Assembly (NCBI RefSeq): GCF_016919445.1
Contig: NZ_CP070356.1
Span: 2,636,001 to 2,700,000, forward strand
From: Pseudomonas sp. PDNC002
Lineage (GTDB): Bacteria > Pseudomonadota > Gammaproteobacteria > Pseudomonadales > Pseudomonadaceae
Direction of reading: 5' to 3'
DNA: 64,000 nucleotides
Position 1 is the stretch's first letter. Every line of letters begins with the position of its first letter. The position numbers were made by a program, and so were the translations under genes. Shown piece after piece: positions 46,157-55,919 of the stretch. The notes beneath the pieces were generated by a model that saw nothing but the letters and a program-made list of their open reading frames with translations, ran no database searches and was not told the origin of the DNA.

Positions 46157-46633
46157 TCAGTCGTCTTCGTGCATGTGCGACTGCAGGTAGTTCTCCAGAC
46201 CGACTTTCTGGATCAGGCCCAGTTGGGTTTCCAGGTAGTCGATGTGCTCTTCCTCGGACTCGAGGATGTCCTTGAGCAGGTCGCGGCTGACGTAGTCATG
46301 CACGCTTTCGCAATGCACGATGGCGTCGCGCAGGTCCTTGGTGGCCTTGAGTTCCAGGTTCAGGTCGCACTGCAGCATTTCCTGGGTGTTCTCGCCGACC
46401 AGCAGCTTGCCCAGGTCCTGCAGGTTGGGCAGGCCTTCGAGGAACAGGATGCGTTCGATGAGCTTGTCGGCGTGCTTCATCTCATCGATGGACTCGTGGT
46501 ACTCGTGCGCGCCGAGGCGCTTCAGGCCCCAGTCGTTCCACATGCGCGAGTGGAGGAAGTACTGGTTGATGGCGATCAGCTCGTTGCCGAGGATCTTGTT
46601 CAGATGCTGGATGACTTTCTTGTCGCCTTTCAT
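46157..46633 (-). CDS. bfrB: Bacterioferritin B
   Basis: A 158-residue haem-containing iron-storage subunit forming a 24-mer. Ferroxidase ligands are present at the normal positions: E18 (GNELIAINQ), E51 and H54 (IDEMKHAD), and the EEEHIDYLE segment (Glu/His near 127-130). M52 is the haem ligand. It pairs functionally with Bfd, encoded 219 bases upstream on the same strand, which releases iron from BfrB in P. aeruginosa. Confidence 0.96.
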   Translation of the reverse strand: MKGDKKVIQHLNKILGNELIAINQYFLHSRMWNDWGLKRLGAHEYHESIDEMKHADKLIERILFLEGLPNLQDLGKLLVGENTQEMLQCDLNLELKATKDLRDAIVHCESVHDYVSRDLLKDILESEEEHIDYLETQLGLIQKVGLENYLQSHMHEDD

Positions 46634-46786
46634 GCCGGGGTCCTGCCGTGTGGAGTGGGAGAGATTGAAATTCTCGCCCCCTTATAACCACATGTCAAAC
46701 ATAAGTCCTTGAATTTGTTATAAAAAGGAATATGAATGCGAATGTTTTAATTCCGCATCCCGGCGCTAAACCCCTGAATTGCGGGC

Positions 46787-46814
46787 ATAAAAAAACCGGG
46801 CCAGTGCCCGGTTT
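46787..46814 (-). terminator. Rho-independent terminator of bfd
   Basis: Stem AAACCGGGC/GCCCGGTTT with CAGT loop; read on the minus strand it is followed by a run of seven T. It separates bfd from bfrB, giving them distinct transcripts. Confidence 0.85.
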
Positions 46815-46852
46815 CTTCGGAATTCCTGCTGAACTGATCAGCGGTATTTTTT

Positions 46853-47068
46853 TCAGCCCGCCGCGTAGGCCAGGTTGTAGTTCATCGCCTGGGCGCCTTG
46901 CAGTTCGCCGAGGGTCTCGCGAACGACCTGCTTGGCCAGGCAGGCGCACTTGCCGCACTGGGTACCGACGCCGGTGCACTCGCGCACTTCGCGATAGTTG
47001 CATGCGCCATCGTAGATCGCATCGCGGATCTGAGTATCGGTGACACCTTGGCAGAGGCAGACGTACAT
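46853..47068 (-). CDS. bfd: Bacterioferritin-associated ferredoxin
   Basis: A 71-residue 2Fe-2S ferredoxin that reduces and mobilises iron from BfrB. The four ligands are C4, C6, C38 and C41 (MYVCLCQ and TQCGKCAC), as in the Bfd fold. The ATG at 47068 is fixed by this pattern; longer in-frame extension is an artefact. The upstream region carries a Fur-box-like sequence, which fits induction under iron starvation. Confidence 0.95.
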   Translation of the reverse strand: MYVCLCQGVTDTQIRDAIYDGACNYREVRECTGVGTQCGKCACLAKQVVRETLGELQGAQAMNYNLAYAAG

Positions 47069-47107
47069 GGTTGCACTACTAGTCGCTGTGGGGTTGTTGG
47101 AAGCGAT

Positions 47108-47135
47108 ACTAATAATAATGAGAATGATTGTCAAA
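47108..47135 (-). promoter_or_regulatory. Fur box upstream of bfd
   Basis: The AT-rich AATAATAATGAGAATGATT at 47111-47129 closely fits the 19-base Fur consensus of repeated NAT triplets around ATAAT/CATT. It lies about 40 bases before the bfd start codon on the minus strand. Confidence 0.7.
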
Positions 47136-47332
47136 AGTTCCCAGGTACGCATCTGAGGTCTCTGACAAATGGTCATTGGCATCAATGGGTTAGCCCCGCA
47201 GGCCCAATGGATTCGGGCGTTGGGCTGAAACACGGAGGCGCCACACCGAGGTGGAGTACCATCAAGCCAGCAGTTCCGATCACCCGGGGCGCCAGGCGTG
47301 CCCTGGAGTCCTCTCCGTTCTGGAGGCAGGGA

Positions 47333-47935
47333 ATGAGCGTACTCGTTGGCAAGAAGGCTCCCGATTTCAATGTGGCGGCGGTGTTGGGCACGGGGGAAAT
47401 CGTCGACAGCTTCGTGCTGTTCGACGCAATCAAGGGCAAGTACGGCCTGCTGTTCTTCTACCCGCTGGATTTCGCATTCGTCTGTCCAACTGAGCTGATT
47501 GCCCTGGACCACCGTATTCCCGACTTCCAGGCGCGCAATGTCGAAGTGATCGCGGTGTCCATCGACTCCCACTTCACCCATAACGCCTGGCGCAGCATCC
47601 CGGTGGAGAAGGGCGGTATCGGCCCCGTCACCTTCACCTTGGCCGCCGACATCACCCATGAAATCGCCAAGGCCTATGACGTCGAGTCCGAAGGCGGCGT
47701 CGCGTTGCGCGGCGCGTTCCTGATCGACAAGGGCGGCATGGTTCGCTCACAGGTCGTCAACGACCTGCCGTTGGGGCGCAACCTGGACGAGCTGCTGCGG
47801 TTGGTCGATGCCCTGCAGTTCACCGAGGAGCACGGCCAGGTCTGCCCGGCGAACTGGACGAAGGGTGACATCGGGCTGACCGCTTCGCCCGAAGGTGTCG
47901 CCGCTTACCTGGCCGAGCATGCCGGCAAGCTGTAA
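47333..47935 (+). CDS. 2-Cys peroxiredoxin (AhpC/TSA family)
   Basis: A 200-residue thiol peroxidase reducing hydrogen peroxide and organic peroxides. The peroxidatic Cys is in FYPLDFAFVCPTELIAL (about 51) and the resolving Cys in EEHGQVCPANW (about 172), so it is a typical 2-Cys enzyme. GGAGG precedes the ATG. Divergent from bfd, an arrangement coupling iron release and peroxide defence. No ahpF is adjacent; the reductant is unknown. Confidence 0.94.
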   Translation: MSVLVGKKAPDFNVAAVLGTGEIVDSFVLFDAIKGKYGLLFFYPLDFAFVCPTELIALDHRIPDFQARNVEVIAVSIDSHFTHNAWRSIPVEKGGIGPVTFTLAADITHEIAKAYDVESEGGVALRGAFLIDKGGMVRSQVVNDLPLGRNLDELLRLVDALQFTEEHGQVCPANWTKGDIGLTASPEGVAAYLAEHAGKL

Positions 47936-47947
47936 GACTGCCTGTGG

Positions 47948-47977
47948 ATAAAAAGCCCGCTTCGGCGGGCTTTTTAT
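47948..47977 (+). terminator. Rho-independent terminator of the peroxiredoxin gene
   Basis: Perfect 13-base stem ATAAAAAGCCCGC/GCGGGCTTTTTAT around a TTCG tetraloop; functional on either strand. Confidence 0.9.
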
Positions 47978-48017
47978 CGCGGTTAGTTGAAGTCCTTTCA
48001 CCGGAACGGGTGCTTTC

Positions 48018-48087
48018 CGTAAGAGCAGAGCTTGTCCGCGAAGGCCCGCAAAGCGGTGTCGATTTCACGCACAGCACCCGCTCCTAC
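48018..48087. repeat. REP-like element
   Basis: Starts GTAAGAGCAGAGCTTGTCCGCG and ends CCCGCTCCTAC, an imperfect inverted pair of the GTAGGAGC family. Confidence 0.6.
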
Positions 48088-48111
48088 CTGATCGGTCCGT
48101 GCTCCTGTCAG

Positions 48112-48227
48112 CCCTCACCCTAACCCTCTCCCAGGGGGAGAGGGGACCGTTCGGTGCAGGATGAATCTTTGGTGTCAGCCGGCACGGACTGCTCCCTCTC
48201 CCTTCGGGAGAGGGCTGGGGTGAGGGG
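48112..48227. repeat. Dispersed intergenic repeat element (copy E)
   Basis: Begins CCCTCACCCTAACCCTCTCCC and ends GGGAGAGGGCTGGGGTGAGG. The core ACCGTTCGGTGCAGGATGAA continues into TGTCAGCCGGCACGGA, which links it both to copies B and D and to the 72-bp array unit (TTTCAGCCGGCACGGA). Confidence 0.85.
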
Positions 48228-48291
48228 AAAATATCGGCACGGGCTTCCCGAGAAAAACAGTTGCTCCTACAAATAGATGCCTACCAGCATG

Positions 48292-48319
48292 AAAAAGCCC
48301 CGCGAGTGCGGGGCTTTTT
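48292..48319. terminator. Bidirectional terminator downstream of rnt
   Basis: Perfect 12-base stem AAAAAGCCCCGC / GCGGGGCTTTTT with GAGT loop, 21 bases past the rnt stop codon on the minus strand. Confidence 0.9.
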
Positions 48320-48340
48320 CATGGAGCGAGTGCAAGTCGA

Positions 48341-49021
48341 TCAGTGATCGTCTTCCATCCAGCCGCCGAACTCCTTCCAGCGGTTGACGATGCCGCAGAA
48401 CAGCTCGGCGGTCTTCTCGGTGTCGTAACGCGCCGAGTGCGCCTCGCGGTTGTCGAACTCGATCCCGGCGGTCTGGCAGGCCTTGGCCAGGACGGTCTGG
48501 CCGTAGGCGAGGCCGGCGAGCGTCGCGGTGTCGAAGCTGGAGAAGGGGTGGAACGGGTTGCGCTTCACGCCGCTGCGGTTGACTGCCGCGTTGAGGAAGC
48601 CGAGGTCGAAGCTGCTGTTGTGGCCGACCAGGATCGCCCGCTTGCAGCCATTGGACTTCAGCGACTTGCGGATGCCCCGGAAGATCTCGGTCAGCGCCTG
48701 TTCTTCCGGCACGGCCATGCGCAGCGGGTGGTCCAGCTTGATGCCGGTGAACTCCAGTGCGGCCTGCTCGATGTTGGCGCCTTCAAAAGGCTCTACTCGG
48801 AAGAAGTAGGTGTGCTCCGGGAACAGGTAGCCACTCTCGTCCATGCCGATGGTGACGGCGGCGATTTCCAGCAGCGCGTCGGTGCCAGCGTTGAAACCGC
48901 CGGTCTCCACGTCCACCACGACCGGCAGGTAGCCACGGAAACGGCGCGCCATCGGGTGGCGCGGGCCGGGCGGGAAGGAACCGTCGAGTTCTTCTTCGAA
49001 GATTTCGTTCTCGTCACTCAT
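48341..49021 (-). CDS. rnt: Ribonuclease T
   Basis: A 226-residue DEDDh 3'-5' exoribonuclease that trims tRNA and other stable RNA 3' ends. Motif I is [23 protein letters not shown]; motif II is within [16 protein letters not shown]; the His/Asp pair is in [18 protein letters not shown] 49021 overlaps the stop of pyrC by four bases (ATGA), so the two are translationally coupled. Confidence 0.96.
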   Translation of the reverse strand: MSDENEIFEEELDGSFPPGPRHPMARRFRGYLPVVVDVETGGFNAGTDALLEIAAVTIGMDESGYLFPEHTYFFRVEPFEGANIEQAALEFTGIKLDHPLRMAVPEEQALTEIFRGIRKSLKSNGCKRAILVGHNSSFDLGFLNAAVNRSGVKRNPFHPFSSFDTATLAGLAYGQTVLAKACQTAGIEFDNREAHSARYDTEKTAELFCGIVNRWKEFGGWMEDDH

Positions 49022-50064
49022 GCCTCGGTCTCCAGCAGGCGCCAGCGCAGTTTCTCGCCGGCACGCAGCGGGACTACATCGAAATCGCCGAACGGCAGCG
49101 AGGCCGGGGCTTCCCATTCCTCGCGCACCAGGGTGATGCGGTCGCTGTTACGTGGCAGGCCGTAGAAGTCCGGGCCGTGGAAGCTGGCGAAGCCCTCCAG
49201 CTTGTCCAGCGCATTGCGTTGCTCGAAGGCTTCCGCGTACAGCTCGATGGCGGCGTAGGCGGTGTAGCAGCCGGCGCAACCGCAGGCGGCTTCCTTGGCG
49301 TGACGCGCGTGGGGTGCCGAGTCGGTGCCGAGGAAGAATTTCGGGCTGCCGCTCACGGCCGCATCCAGCAGGGCTTCCTGGTGGGTGTTGCGCTTGAGGA
49401 TCGGCAGGCAATAGAAGTGCGGACGAATACCGCCCACCAGCATGTGGTTGCGGTTGTACAGCAGGTGGTGCGCGGTGATGGTGGCGCCGACGTTGGCCGG
49501 GGCGGCCTTGACGAAGGCGGCGGCATCGCCGGTGGTGATGTGCTCGAAGACCACCTTGAGGGTCGGGAAACGCTCGACCACGCGGGTCAGGTGCTCGTCG
49601 ATGAAGCGCTTCTCGCGGTCGAACACGTCGACTTCCGCGCGGGTCACTTCACCGTGCACCAGCAGCGGCAGACCGACTTCGGCCATGGCTTCCAGGACGT
49701 GGAAGATGTTGTCGATGCTGGTGACGCCGGAATCGGAGTTGGTGGTGGCGCCGGCCGGGTAGAGCTTGGCGGCGTGCACGAAGCCCGAGGCCTTGGCGGC
49801 GCGGACTTCCTCGGCGCTGGTGCGGTCGGTGAGGTAGAGCACCATCAGCGGCTCGAAGCGGCTGCCGGCGGGACGGGCGGCCAGGATGCGCTGGCGATAG
49901 GCGTCGGCTTCGGCGGCGTTGCGTACCGGCGGCACCAGGTTCGGCATGATGATGGCGCGGCCGAAAGTGCGGGCGGCGTCGCCGACGGTTTGCGCGAGTG
50001 CGGCGCCGTCGCGCAGGTGGATGTGCCAGTCGTCGGGGCGCAGGAGTGTCAGGCGGTCGGACAT
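49018..50064 (-). CDS. pyrC: Dihydroorotase (class II)
   Basis: A 348-residue zinc enzyme closing carbamoyl aspartate to dihydroorotate in pyrimidine synthesis. The HxH is in [12 protein letters not shown]; the carbamylated Lys region is [21 protein letters not shown]; zinc His residues appear in LLVHGEV and [10 protein letters not shown]; the catalytic Asp is in [16 protein letters not shown]. The ATG 50064 gives the E. coli-like length. It is first in a coupled pair with rnt. Confidence 0.96.
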   Translation of the reverse strand: MSDRLTLLRPDDWHIHLRDGAALAQTVGDAARTFGRAIIMPNLVPPVRNAAEADAYRQRILAARPAGSRFEPLMVLYLTDRTSAEEVRAAKASGFVHAAKLYPAGATTNSDSGVTSIDNIFHVLEAMAEVGLPLLVHGEVTRAEVDVFDREKRFIDEHLTRVVERFPTLKVVFEHITTGDAAAFVKAAPANVGATITAHHLLYNRNHMLVGGIRPHFYCLPILKRNTHQEALLDAAVSGSPKFFLGTDSAPHARHAKEAACGCAGCYTAYAAIELYAEAFEQRNALDKLEGFASFHGPDFYGLPRNSDRITLVREEWEAPASLPFGDFDVVPLRAGEKLRWRLLETEA

Positions 50065-50202
50065 GCGGATTCCAGGAAGGCGGTTGCAGCGGGAAGAGGG
50101 TGAAATGCTACCGGAAAAGGCCGTCGCCGGCACTCGCTATCAAGTTTTGCCAGGGCCGACCGATAGATTCTGGGACGCCTATTTACCTGTGTGGATGCCA
50201 CC

Positions 50203-51204
50203 GTGCGCCAGCCTTCTCTTCTTCTGATCGCTCTTTGCACCAGCCTTCCGGCCTGGGGGCTGACCTTCCAGCCGCGCCTGGAAAGCGCCCAGTGGACGGT
50301 GGCGGGCGATCAGTTCGAGTGCCGGCTGTCGCAGAGTGTCGGTGGTTTCGGCGTCGGCGAGTTCGTCTGGCGGGCCGGCGAGCAGCCGACCTTCCGTCTC
50401 AAGTCCCAGCAGGGCTGGCTGGGCTCCGGCTCCGCGACCTTGTTGGCCGCGGCGCCGCCGTGGCGGCCGGGGCAGGGCGACCTGAACCTGGGCTCGGTAC
50501 GCGTCGGCTCCGGGGATGTGCCGTTCAACAGCACCCAGCAACAGGCGGGGCGCCTGCTGGGTGGCCTGCTGGAAGGCCGCACGCCGGAAGTCCGACACCG
50601 CACCCGCACCGGCGAGAGTTTGCTGGTACGCCTGCTGCCGACGCGTTTCGCCGACGGGTATGCGCAGTTCCAGGACTGTTCGACGAAGATGCTCCCGGTC
50701 AACTTCGACCAGGTGCGCCAGAGCCAGGTCGGTTTCCCCGACGGTGGCACCGAGGTCGATGCGCTGGGCCGCGCCAAACTGGACATCATCCTGCAGTACA
50801 TGAAGGCCGACCCGACGGTGAATCGCATCGAACTGGACGGTCATTCGGACAACACCGGCAATCGCCTGGCCAACCGCGAAGCCTCGCGGCGTCGCGCCAT
50901 TGCGGTAATGGAGTACCTGAAGGCCAATGGCGTTGCCGAATCGCAGATCACCGTGCGCTTCTATGGCGAGCGCTATCCGCTGGTGAAGAACACCTCCGCC
51001 GCCAACCGCGCCCAGAATCGTCGGGTGACGGTGAACCTCTCCCGTGAGGCGGTCATCGAGGAAGCGCCCGCCGAGCCGGTCGCGCCCGTGGCGCCAACGC
51101 CCCCCGCGCCGGCTGCGGCCAGCGCTCCGACAAAAGGGGCGTCTACCGCGCCCGCCATGCCTGCCGCCAACGCCCCCGCGCCCACCGCCGCACCCAAGGG
51201 TTGA
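50203..51204 (+). CDS. motY: OmpA-family flagellar motor protein, MotY-like
   Basis: About 333 residues from GTG 50203 (GTG 50191 also possible). A signal peptide ([19 protein letters not shown]) is followed by a MotY-type N-terminal domain starting [14 protein letters not shown] and a C-terminal OmpA/peptidoglycan-binding domain (about 170-280: [34 protein letters not shown]). MotY forms the T ring that holds MotA/B-type stators around sodium- or proton-driven motors. The last 50 residues are a Pro/Ala-rich tail not needed for the fold. It precedes argG and is divergent from pyrC. Confidence 0.83.
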   Translation: MRQPSLLLIALCTSLPAWGLTFQPRLESAQWTVAGDQFECRLSQSVGGFGVGEFVWRAGEQPTFRLKSQQGWLGSGSATLLAAAPPWRPGQGDLNLGSVRVGSGDVPFNSTQQQAGRLLGGLLEGRTPEVRHRTRTGESLLVRLLPTRFADGYAQFQDCSTKMLPVNFDQVRQSQVGFPDGGTEVDALGRAKLDIILQYMKADPTVNRIELDGHSDNTGNRLANREASRRRAIAVMEYLKANGVAESQITVRFYGERYPLVKNTSAANRAQNRRVTVNLSREAVIEEAPAEPVAPVAPTPPAPAAASAPTKGASTAPAMPAANAPAPTAAPKG

Positions 51205-51238
51205 ACCTGCGGCGGCGGGTCGCACCGACGATAGTATT

Positions 51239-51280
51239 TGTCGCTTTGTCGTCAAAAGCTGTCGCCCCTCTGTAAATTAT
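51239..51280 (+). promoter_or_regulatory. Candidate ArgR operator upstream of argG
   Basis: Two direct half-sites start TGTCGC at 51239 and 51260, exactly 21 bases apart. The second fits TGTCGC-N8-AA-N5 fully; the first has CA in place of AA. This tandem layout is the one known for the pseudomonad arginine regulator ArgR. Confidence 0.65.
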
Positions 51281-51337
51281 CCCGAGCGGACAGTAGAATC
51301 GGTCCCTTTCGTGACAACCCCCGTGGAGTTGAGTGGC

Positions 51338-52555
<1,218 letters not shown>

Positions 52556-52580
52556 TAAGCTGGCGTCTCCCGTGACAAGC

Positions 52581-52606
52581 AAACCCCGGCCACGAGCCGG
52601 GGTTTG
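52581..52606 (+). terminator. Rho-independent terminator of argG
   Basis: Stem AAACCCCGGC/GCCGGGGTTT with CACGA loop, 25 bases after the argG stop codon. Confidence 0.85.
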
Positions 52607-52650
52607 TGTTTATAAGCCCGCTATCCGGGCACCTGATGAGGAAAGAATCG

Positions 52651-53043
52651 ATGAGACTGCTGCATACCATGCTGCGCGTCGGCGACATGGACAAATCCAT
52701 CGCCTTCTACACCGAAGTCCTGGGCATGACCCTGCTGCGCCGCAAGGATTACCCGGACGGCCAATTCACCCTGGCCTTCGTCGGCTACGGCAGCGAGGAC
52801 GAGAACAGCGTCATCGAGCTGACCTACAACTGGGGCGTGGACAAATACGAGCTGGGTACCGGCTACGGTCACATCGCCCTGGAAGTGGCCGACGTCTACA
52901 AGGCCTGCGAGGACATCCGCTCCCGCGGCGGCAAGATCACCCGCGAGCCGGGCCCGATGAAGCATGGCACCAGCGTCCTGGCCTTCGTCGAAGACCCGGA
53001 CGGCTACAAGATCGAGCTGCTGAGCCCGCAGCGCAAGGACTGA
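52651..53043 (+). CDS. gloA: Lactoylglutathione lyase (glyoxalase I)
   Basis: A 130-residue metal enzyme converting the methylglyoxal-glutathione adduct to S-lactoylglutathione. Metal ligands are His in RLLHTMLRV, Glu in [11 protein letters not shown], His in GYGHIALEV and Glu in [17 protein letters not shown] precedes ATG 52651. The short length without the extra loops places it in the Ni-type, GloA1/E. coli-like group. Confidence 0.95.
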   Translation: MRLLHTMLRVGDMDKSIAFYTEVLGMTLLRRKDYPDGQFTLAFVGYGSEDENSVIELTYNWGVDKYELGTGYGHIALEVADVYKACEDIRSRGGKITREPGPMKHGTSVLAFVEDPDGYKIELLSPQRKD

Positions 53044-53123
53044 TCCTTCGGCTTGGCCGAAGCGTCCCTGGAGAAACCCCGCCAACCCGGCAGTGTTTTT
53101 CTTTTCCGGCGGTCATTCAGAAA

Positions 53124-53190
53124 ACCGCCGCAGCGGTCATACTCAAATGGCATCGACGCGGGACGCGTCGATTGCGGAAGCAGTTTCCGC
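53124..53190. promoter_or_regulatory. Three consecutive hairpins between gloA and ppnN
   Basis: ACCGC-CGCA-GCGGT (53124-53137), ATCGACGCG-GGA-CGCGTCGAT (53152-53172) and GCGGAA-GCAGT-TTCCGC (53174-53190). None has a T run. They could form a structured ppnN leader or a 3' stabilising structure for gloA mRNA. Confidence 0.5.
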
Positions 53191-53340
53191 CATTTGCTTG
53201 TCAGATACTCAGGAGCAGCGCTGCGGGCCGGAGAACCCCCGCCGCGTGGCACCTGACAATGACGGCCGAATGGACGGCCGCATCGATTTATCGGAAGGCC
53301 CGCGCCACGGCGCCCGGCTTCCTTCGTCAAGGAATACAGC

Positions 53341-54735
53341 ATGTCCCCAAGACCGGTAAACAATGCCTCGGTCAGCCCCAAGGGCAGCCTCGAAACCCTC
53401 TCCCAACGTGAAGTGCACCAGCTCAGCGAAGCGGGCTCGGGCAGCACCTACAAACTCTTCCGCCAGTGTGCCCTGGCCATCCTCAACACCGGCACGCAGA
53501 TCGACAACGCCAAGCACATCCTCGATGCCTACCGCGACTTCGAGCTGGAAATCCACCAGCAGGACCGCGGTGTGCGCCTGGAACTGTTCAACGCGCCGGC
53601 CGACGCCTTCGTCGACGGCGAGATGATCGCCAGTACCCGCGAGATGCTCTTCAGCGCCCTGCGCGACATCGTCTACACCCAGAACGCGCTGAACAGCCGG
53701 CGCTTCGGCCTGGACAGCTCGGCCGGCATCACCGATTACGTCTTCCACCTGCTGCGCAACGCTCGCGCGCTGCATGCCGGCGTGGAGCCGAAGATCGTCG
53801 TCTGCTGGGGCGGTCACTCCATCAGCACCAACGAGTACAAGTACACCAAGAAGGTCGGCCACGAGCTGGGCCTGCGCAGCCTCGACGTCTGTACCGGCTG
53901 CGGTCCGGGCGTGATGAAGGGCCCGATGAAGGGCGCCACCATCGGCCACGCCAAGCAACGCATCACCGACGGTCGCTATATCGGCTTGACCGAGCCGGGC
54001 ATCATCGCCGCCGAGGCGCCGAACCCGATCGTCAACGAGCTGGTGATCCTGCCGGACATCGAGAAGCGCCTGGAGGCCTTCGTCCGCGTCGGCCACGGCA
54101 TCATCGTGTTCCCCGGCGGTGTCGGCACGGCGGAGGAGTTCCTCTACCTGCTGGGCATTCTCATGCACCCGGAGAACCAGGACATGCCGTTCCCCCTGGT
54201 GCTCACCGGCCCGCGCAGCGCGGCGGCGTACATCGAACAGTTGCACGCCTTCGTCGGCGCGACCCTGGGCGAGGCGGCGCAGCAGCGCTATCGCATCATC
54301 ATCGACGACCCGGCGGAAGTCGCGCGGGAAATGAGTGAGGGCCTGAAGCGGGTCAAGCAGTTCCGCCGCGAGCGCAACGACGCCTATCACTTCAACTGGT
54401 TGCTGAAGATCGACGAGGGCTTCCAGCGTCCGTTCGAACCGACCCACGAGAACATGGCCGGGCTGGACCTGGGCCGCGACGTGCCGCCCCACGAACTGGC
54501 GGCGAACCTGCGCCGGGCGTTCTCCGGCATCGTCGCCGGCAACGTGAAGGATCGTGGCATCCGCATGATCGAGGAGTTCGGCCCGTACGAGATCCACGGT
54601 GATGCGGCGATCATGGAGCCGTTGGACGCGCTGCTGCAGGCGTTCGTCGAGCAGCACCGGATGAAGTTGCCGGGTGGTGCGGCGTACGAGCCTTGTTACC
54701 GGGTAGTGCAGCGCAGTGCGGCATTTGCGGGCTGA
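53341..54735 (+). CDS. ppnN: Pyrimidine/purine nucleotide 5'-monophosphate nucleosidase (PpnN/YgdH, LOG family)
   Basis: A 464-residue nucleosidase that hydrolyses nucleoside monophosphates to base and ribose-5-phosphate; the E. coli homologue is activated by (p)ppGpp. The LOG-type core has VVCWGGHSIS, CTGCGPGVMKGPMKGATIGH and the PGGVGTAEEFLYLLG catalytic motif (PGGxGTxxE). The N-terminal (1 to about 145) and C-terminal extensions match the long PpnN form rather than short cytokinin-type LOG proteins. Confidence 0.94.
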   Translation: MSPRPVNNASVSPKGSLETLSQREVHQLSEAGSGSTYKLFRQCALAILNTGTQIDNAKHILDAYRDFELEIHQQDRGVRLELFNAPADAFVDGEMIASTREMLFSALRDIVYTQNALNSRRFGLDSSAGITDYVFHLLRNARALHAGVEPKIVVCWGGHSISTNEYKYTKKVGHELGLRSLDVCTGCGPGVMKGPMKGATIGHAKQRITDGRYIGLTEPGIIAAEAPNPIVNELVILPDIEKRLEAFVRVGHGIIVFPGGVGTAEEFLYLLGILMHPENQDMPFPLVLTGPRSAAAYIEQLHAFVGATLGEAAQQRYRIIIDDPAEVAREMSEGLKRVKQFRRERNDAYHFNWLLKIDEGFQRPFEPTHENMAGLDLGRDVPPHELAANLRRAFSGIVAGNVKDRGIRMIEEFGPYEIHGDAAIMEPLDALLQAFVEQHRMKLPGGAAYEPCYRVVQRSAAFAG

Positions 54736-54764
54736 CTGAAAGCCGGCGAGTGGCAGAGGACAAT

Positions 54765-54880
54765 TCCCTCTCCCTCTGAGCGGGGCGCGTAGCCAGGGTT
54801 AGGGTGAGGGGCGCCGGTAAGCACGGTGTCAGGGCTGGCCCTCACCCCCGCCCTCTCCCGGAGGGAGAGGGAGCCGTTCG
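54765..54880. repeat. Dispersed intergenic repeat element (copy F, two facing halves)
   Basis: The left half ends GGGTTAGGGTGAGGG and the right half begins CCCTCACCCCCGCCCTCTCCC, so two element ends face each other instead of bounding one element. It ends in CCCGGAGGGAGAGGGAG. This could be the remnant of two adjacent insertions. Confidence 0.7.
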
Positions 54881-54920
54881 AGCAGGCGGATGTGGTGGAT
54901 TCAACCTGACAGTAAAAACA

Positions 54921-54950
54921 AAAAGCCCCGCCAGGTTGCGGGGCTTTTTC
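54921..54950. terminator. Bidirectional terminator between ppnN and the small PA3496-type gene
   Basis: Perfect 12-base stem AAAAAGCCCCGC/GCGGGGCTTTTT with CAGGTT loop, 40 bases downstream of the minus-strand gene's stop. Confidence 0.88.
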
Positions 54951-54990
54951 ATGCGGGCTTTACGTCCAGGACTTACATTCAGGAGCAGGC

Positions 54991-55173
54991 TTACAGATCG
55001 AAATCGTAGTCGGACAGCTGACGTTGCAGGCGACGTTCTTCGAGGTAGTTGTCGATGATGCGGCGCTTGGTCAGGTTGGTCTTGGCGACTTCCGCCGTGG
55101 CTTCAGCGCTGTCGTCGCTGTCTTCCGTGCTGACATCGTCCTCGAGTTCGAGGTCTTCTTTGTCGTTTGCCAT
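54991..55173 (-). CDS. PA3496 family small acidic protein
   Basis: A 60-residue protein: an acidic N-terminal half (DKEDLELEDDVSTEDSDDSAEA) and a basic, conserved C-terminal half (TKRRIIDNYLEERRLQRQLSDYDFDL). It matches a small Pseudomonas family sitting beside nth; the family is described as putative envelope integrity, without firm function. ATG 55173 is chosen because GGAG lies nine bases upstream and would be inside the alternative GTG start at 55182. Confidence 0.8.
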   Translation of the reverse strand: MANDKEDLELEDDVSTEDSDDSAEATAEVAKTNLTKRRIIDNYLEERRLQRQLSDYDFDL

Positions 55174-55280
55174 TCGGTGCACTCCACAACACGGGGTGTG
55201 TTGGCGCCCCTTATAACGACAAAGGACCGGGCGGTAAAAAAGATTTTTTCAATCGGACTGAAGGATTTTTCCGATAACGC

Positions 55281-55919
55281 TCAATCGTCCGAAGTCTTGT
55301 GCTTGTACTCGCACAGGTCCTCGATCCGGCAGCTGCCACACTGCGGCTTGCGCGCCTTGCAGACGTAGCGCCCGTGCAGGATCAGCCAGTGGTGCGCGTC
55401 CAGCAGGTATTCCTTGGGCACGAACTTGAGCAGCTTGCGTTCCACCTCCAGCACATTGCGCCCCGGCGCGATGTTGGTGCGGTTGGATACGCGGAAGATG
55501 TGGGTGTCCACCGCCATCGCCGGCTGTCGGAAAGCCGTGTTGAGGACCACGTTGGCCGTTTTGCGGCCCACGCCGGGCAAGGCCTCCAGGTCTTCGCGGT
55601 TCTCCGGCACCTGGCTGCCGTGCTTCTCGATGAGGATACGGCAGGTCTCGATGGTGTTCTTCGCCTTGCTGTTGTACAGGCCGATGGTCTTGATGTACTC
55701 CGACAGGCCCTCCACGCCCAGGGCGTAGATCGCTTCCGGGGTATTGGCCACCGGATAGAGCTTGGCGGTGGCCTTGTTCACCCCCACGTCGGTGGCCTGG
55801 GCGGAGAGCAGCACCGCGATGAGCAGCTCGAAGGGCGAGCTGTAGGCCAGTTCGGTCTCGGGGTTGGGATTGTCTTCTTTAAGTCGGCGGAAAATCTCCG
55901 CGCGCTTGGCGGCATTCAT
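55281..55919 (-). CDS. nth: Endonuclease III
   Basis: A 212-residue base-excision-repair glycosylase/AP lyase for oxidised pyrimidines. The helix-hairpin-helix is ALPGVGRKTANVVLN with the catalytic Lys, the catalytic Asp is in VDTHIFRVSNR, and the 4Fe-4S loop CKARKPQCGSCRIEDLC has the C-x6-C-x2-C-x5-C spacing. It starts inside rnfE (four-base overlap), as the last gene of the rnf operon, an arrangement also seen in E. coli. Confidence 0.96.
   Translation of the reverse strand: MNAAKRAEIFRRLKEDNPNPETELAYSSPFELLIAVLLSAQATDVGVNKATAKLYPVANTPEAIYALGVEGLSEYIKTIGLYNSKAKNTIETCRILIEKHGSQVPENREDLEALPGVGRKTANVVLNTAFRQPAMAVDTHIFRVSNRTNIAPGRNVLEVERKLLKFVPKEYLLDAHHWLILHGRYVCKARKPQCGSCRIEDLCEYKHKTSDD

Larger units (their letters stand above)
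47936..48340. other. Intergenic region: two terminators and two repeat elements
   Basis: No gene is seen. It contains the peroxiredoxin terminator (47948-47977), a REP-like element (48018-48087), a dispersed element (48112-48227), a GCTCCTAC fragment near 48263 and a terminator (48292-48319) shared with rnt. Confidence 0.7.
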
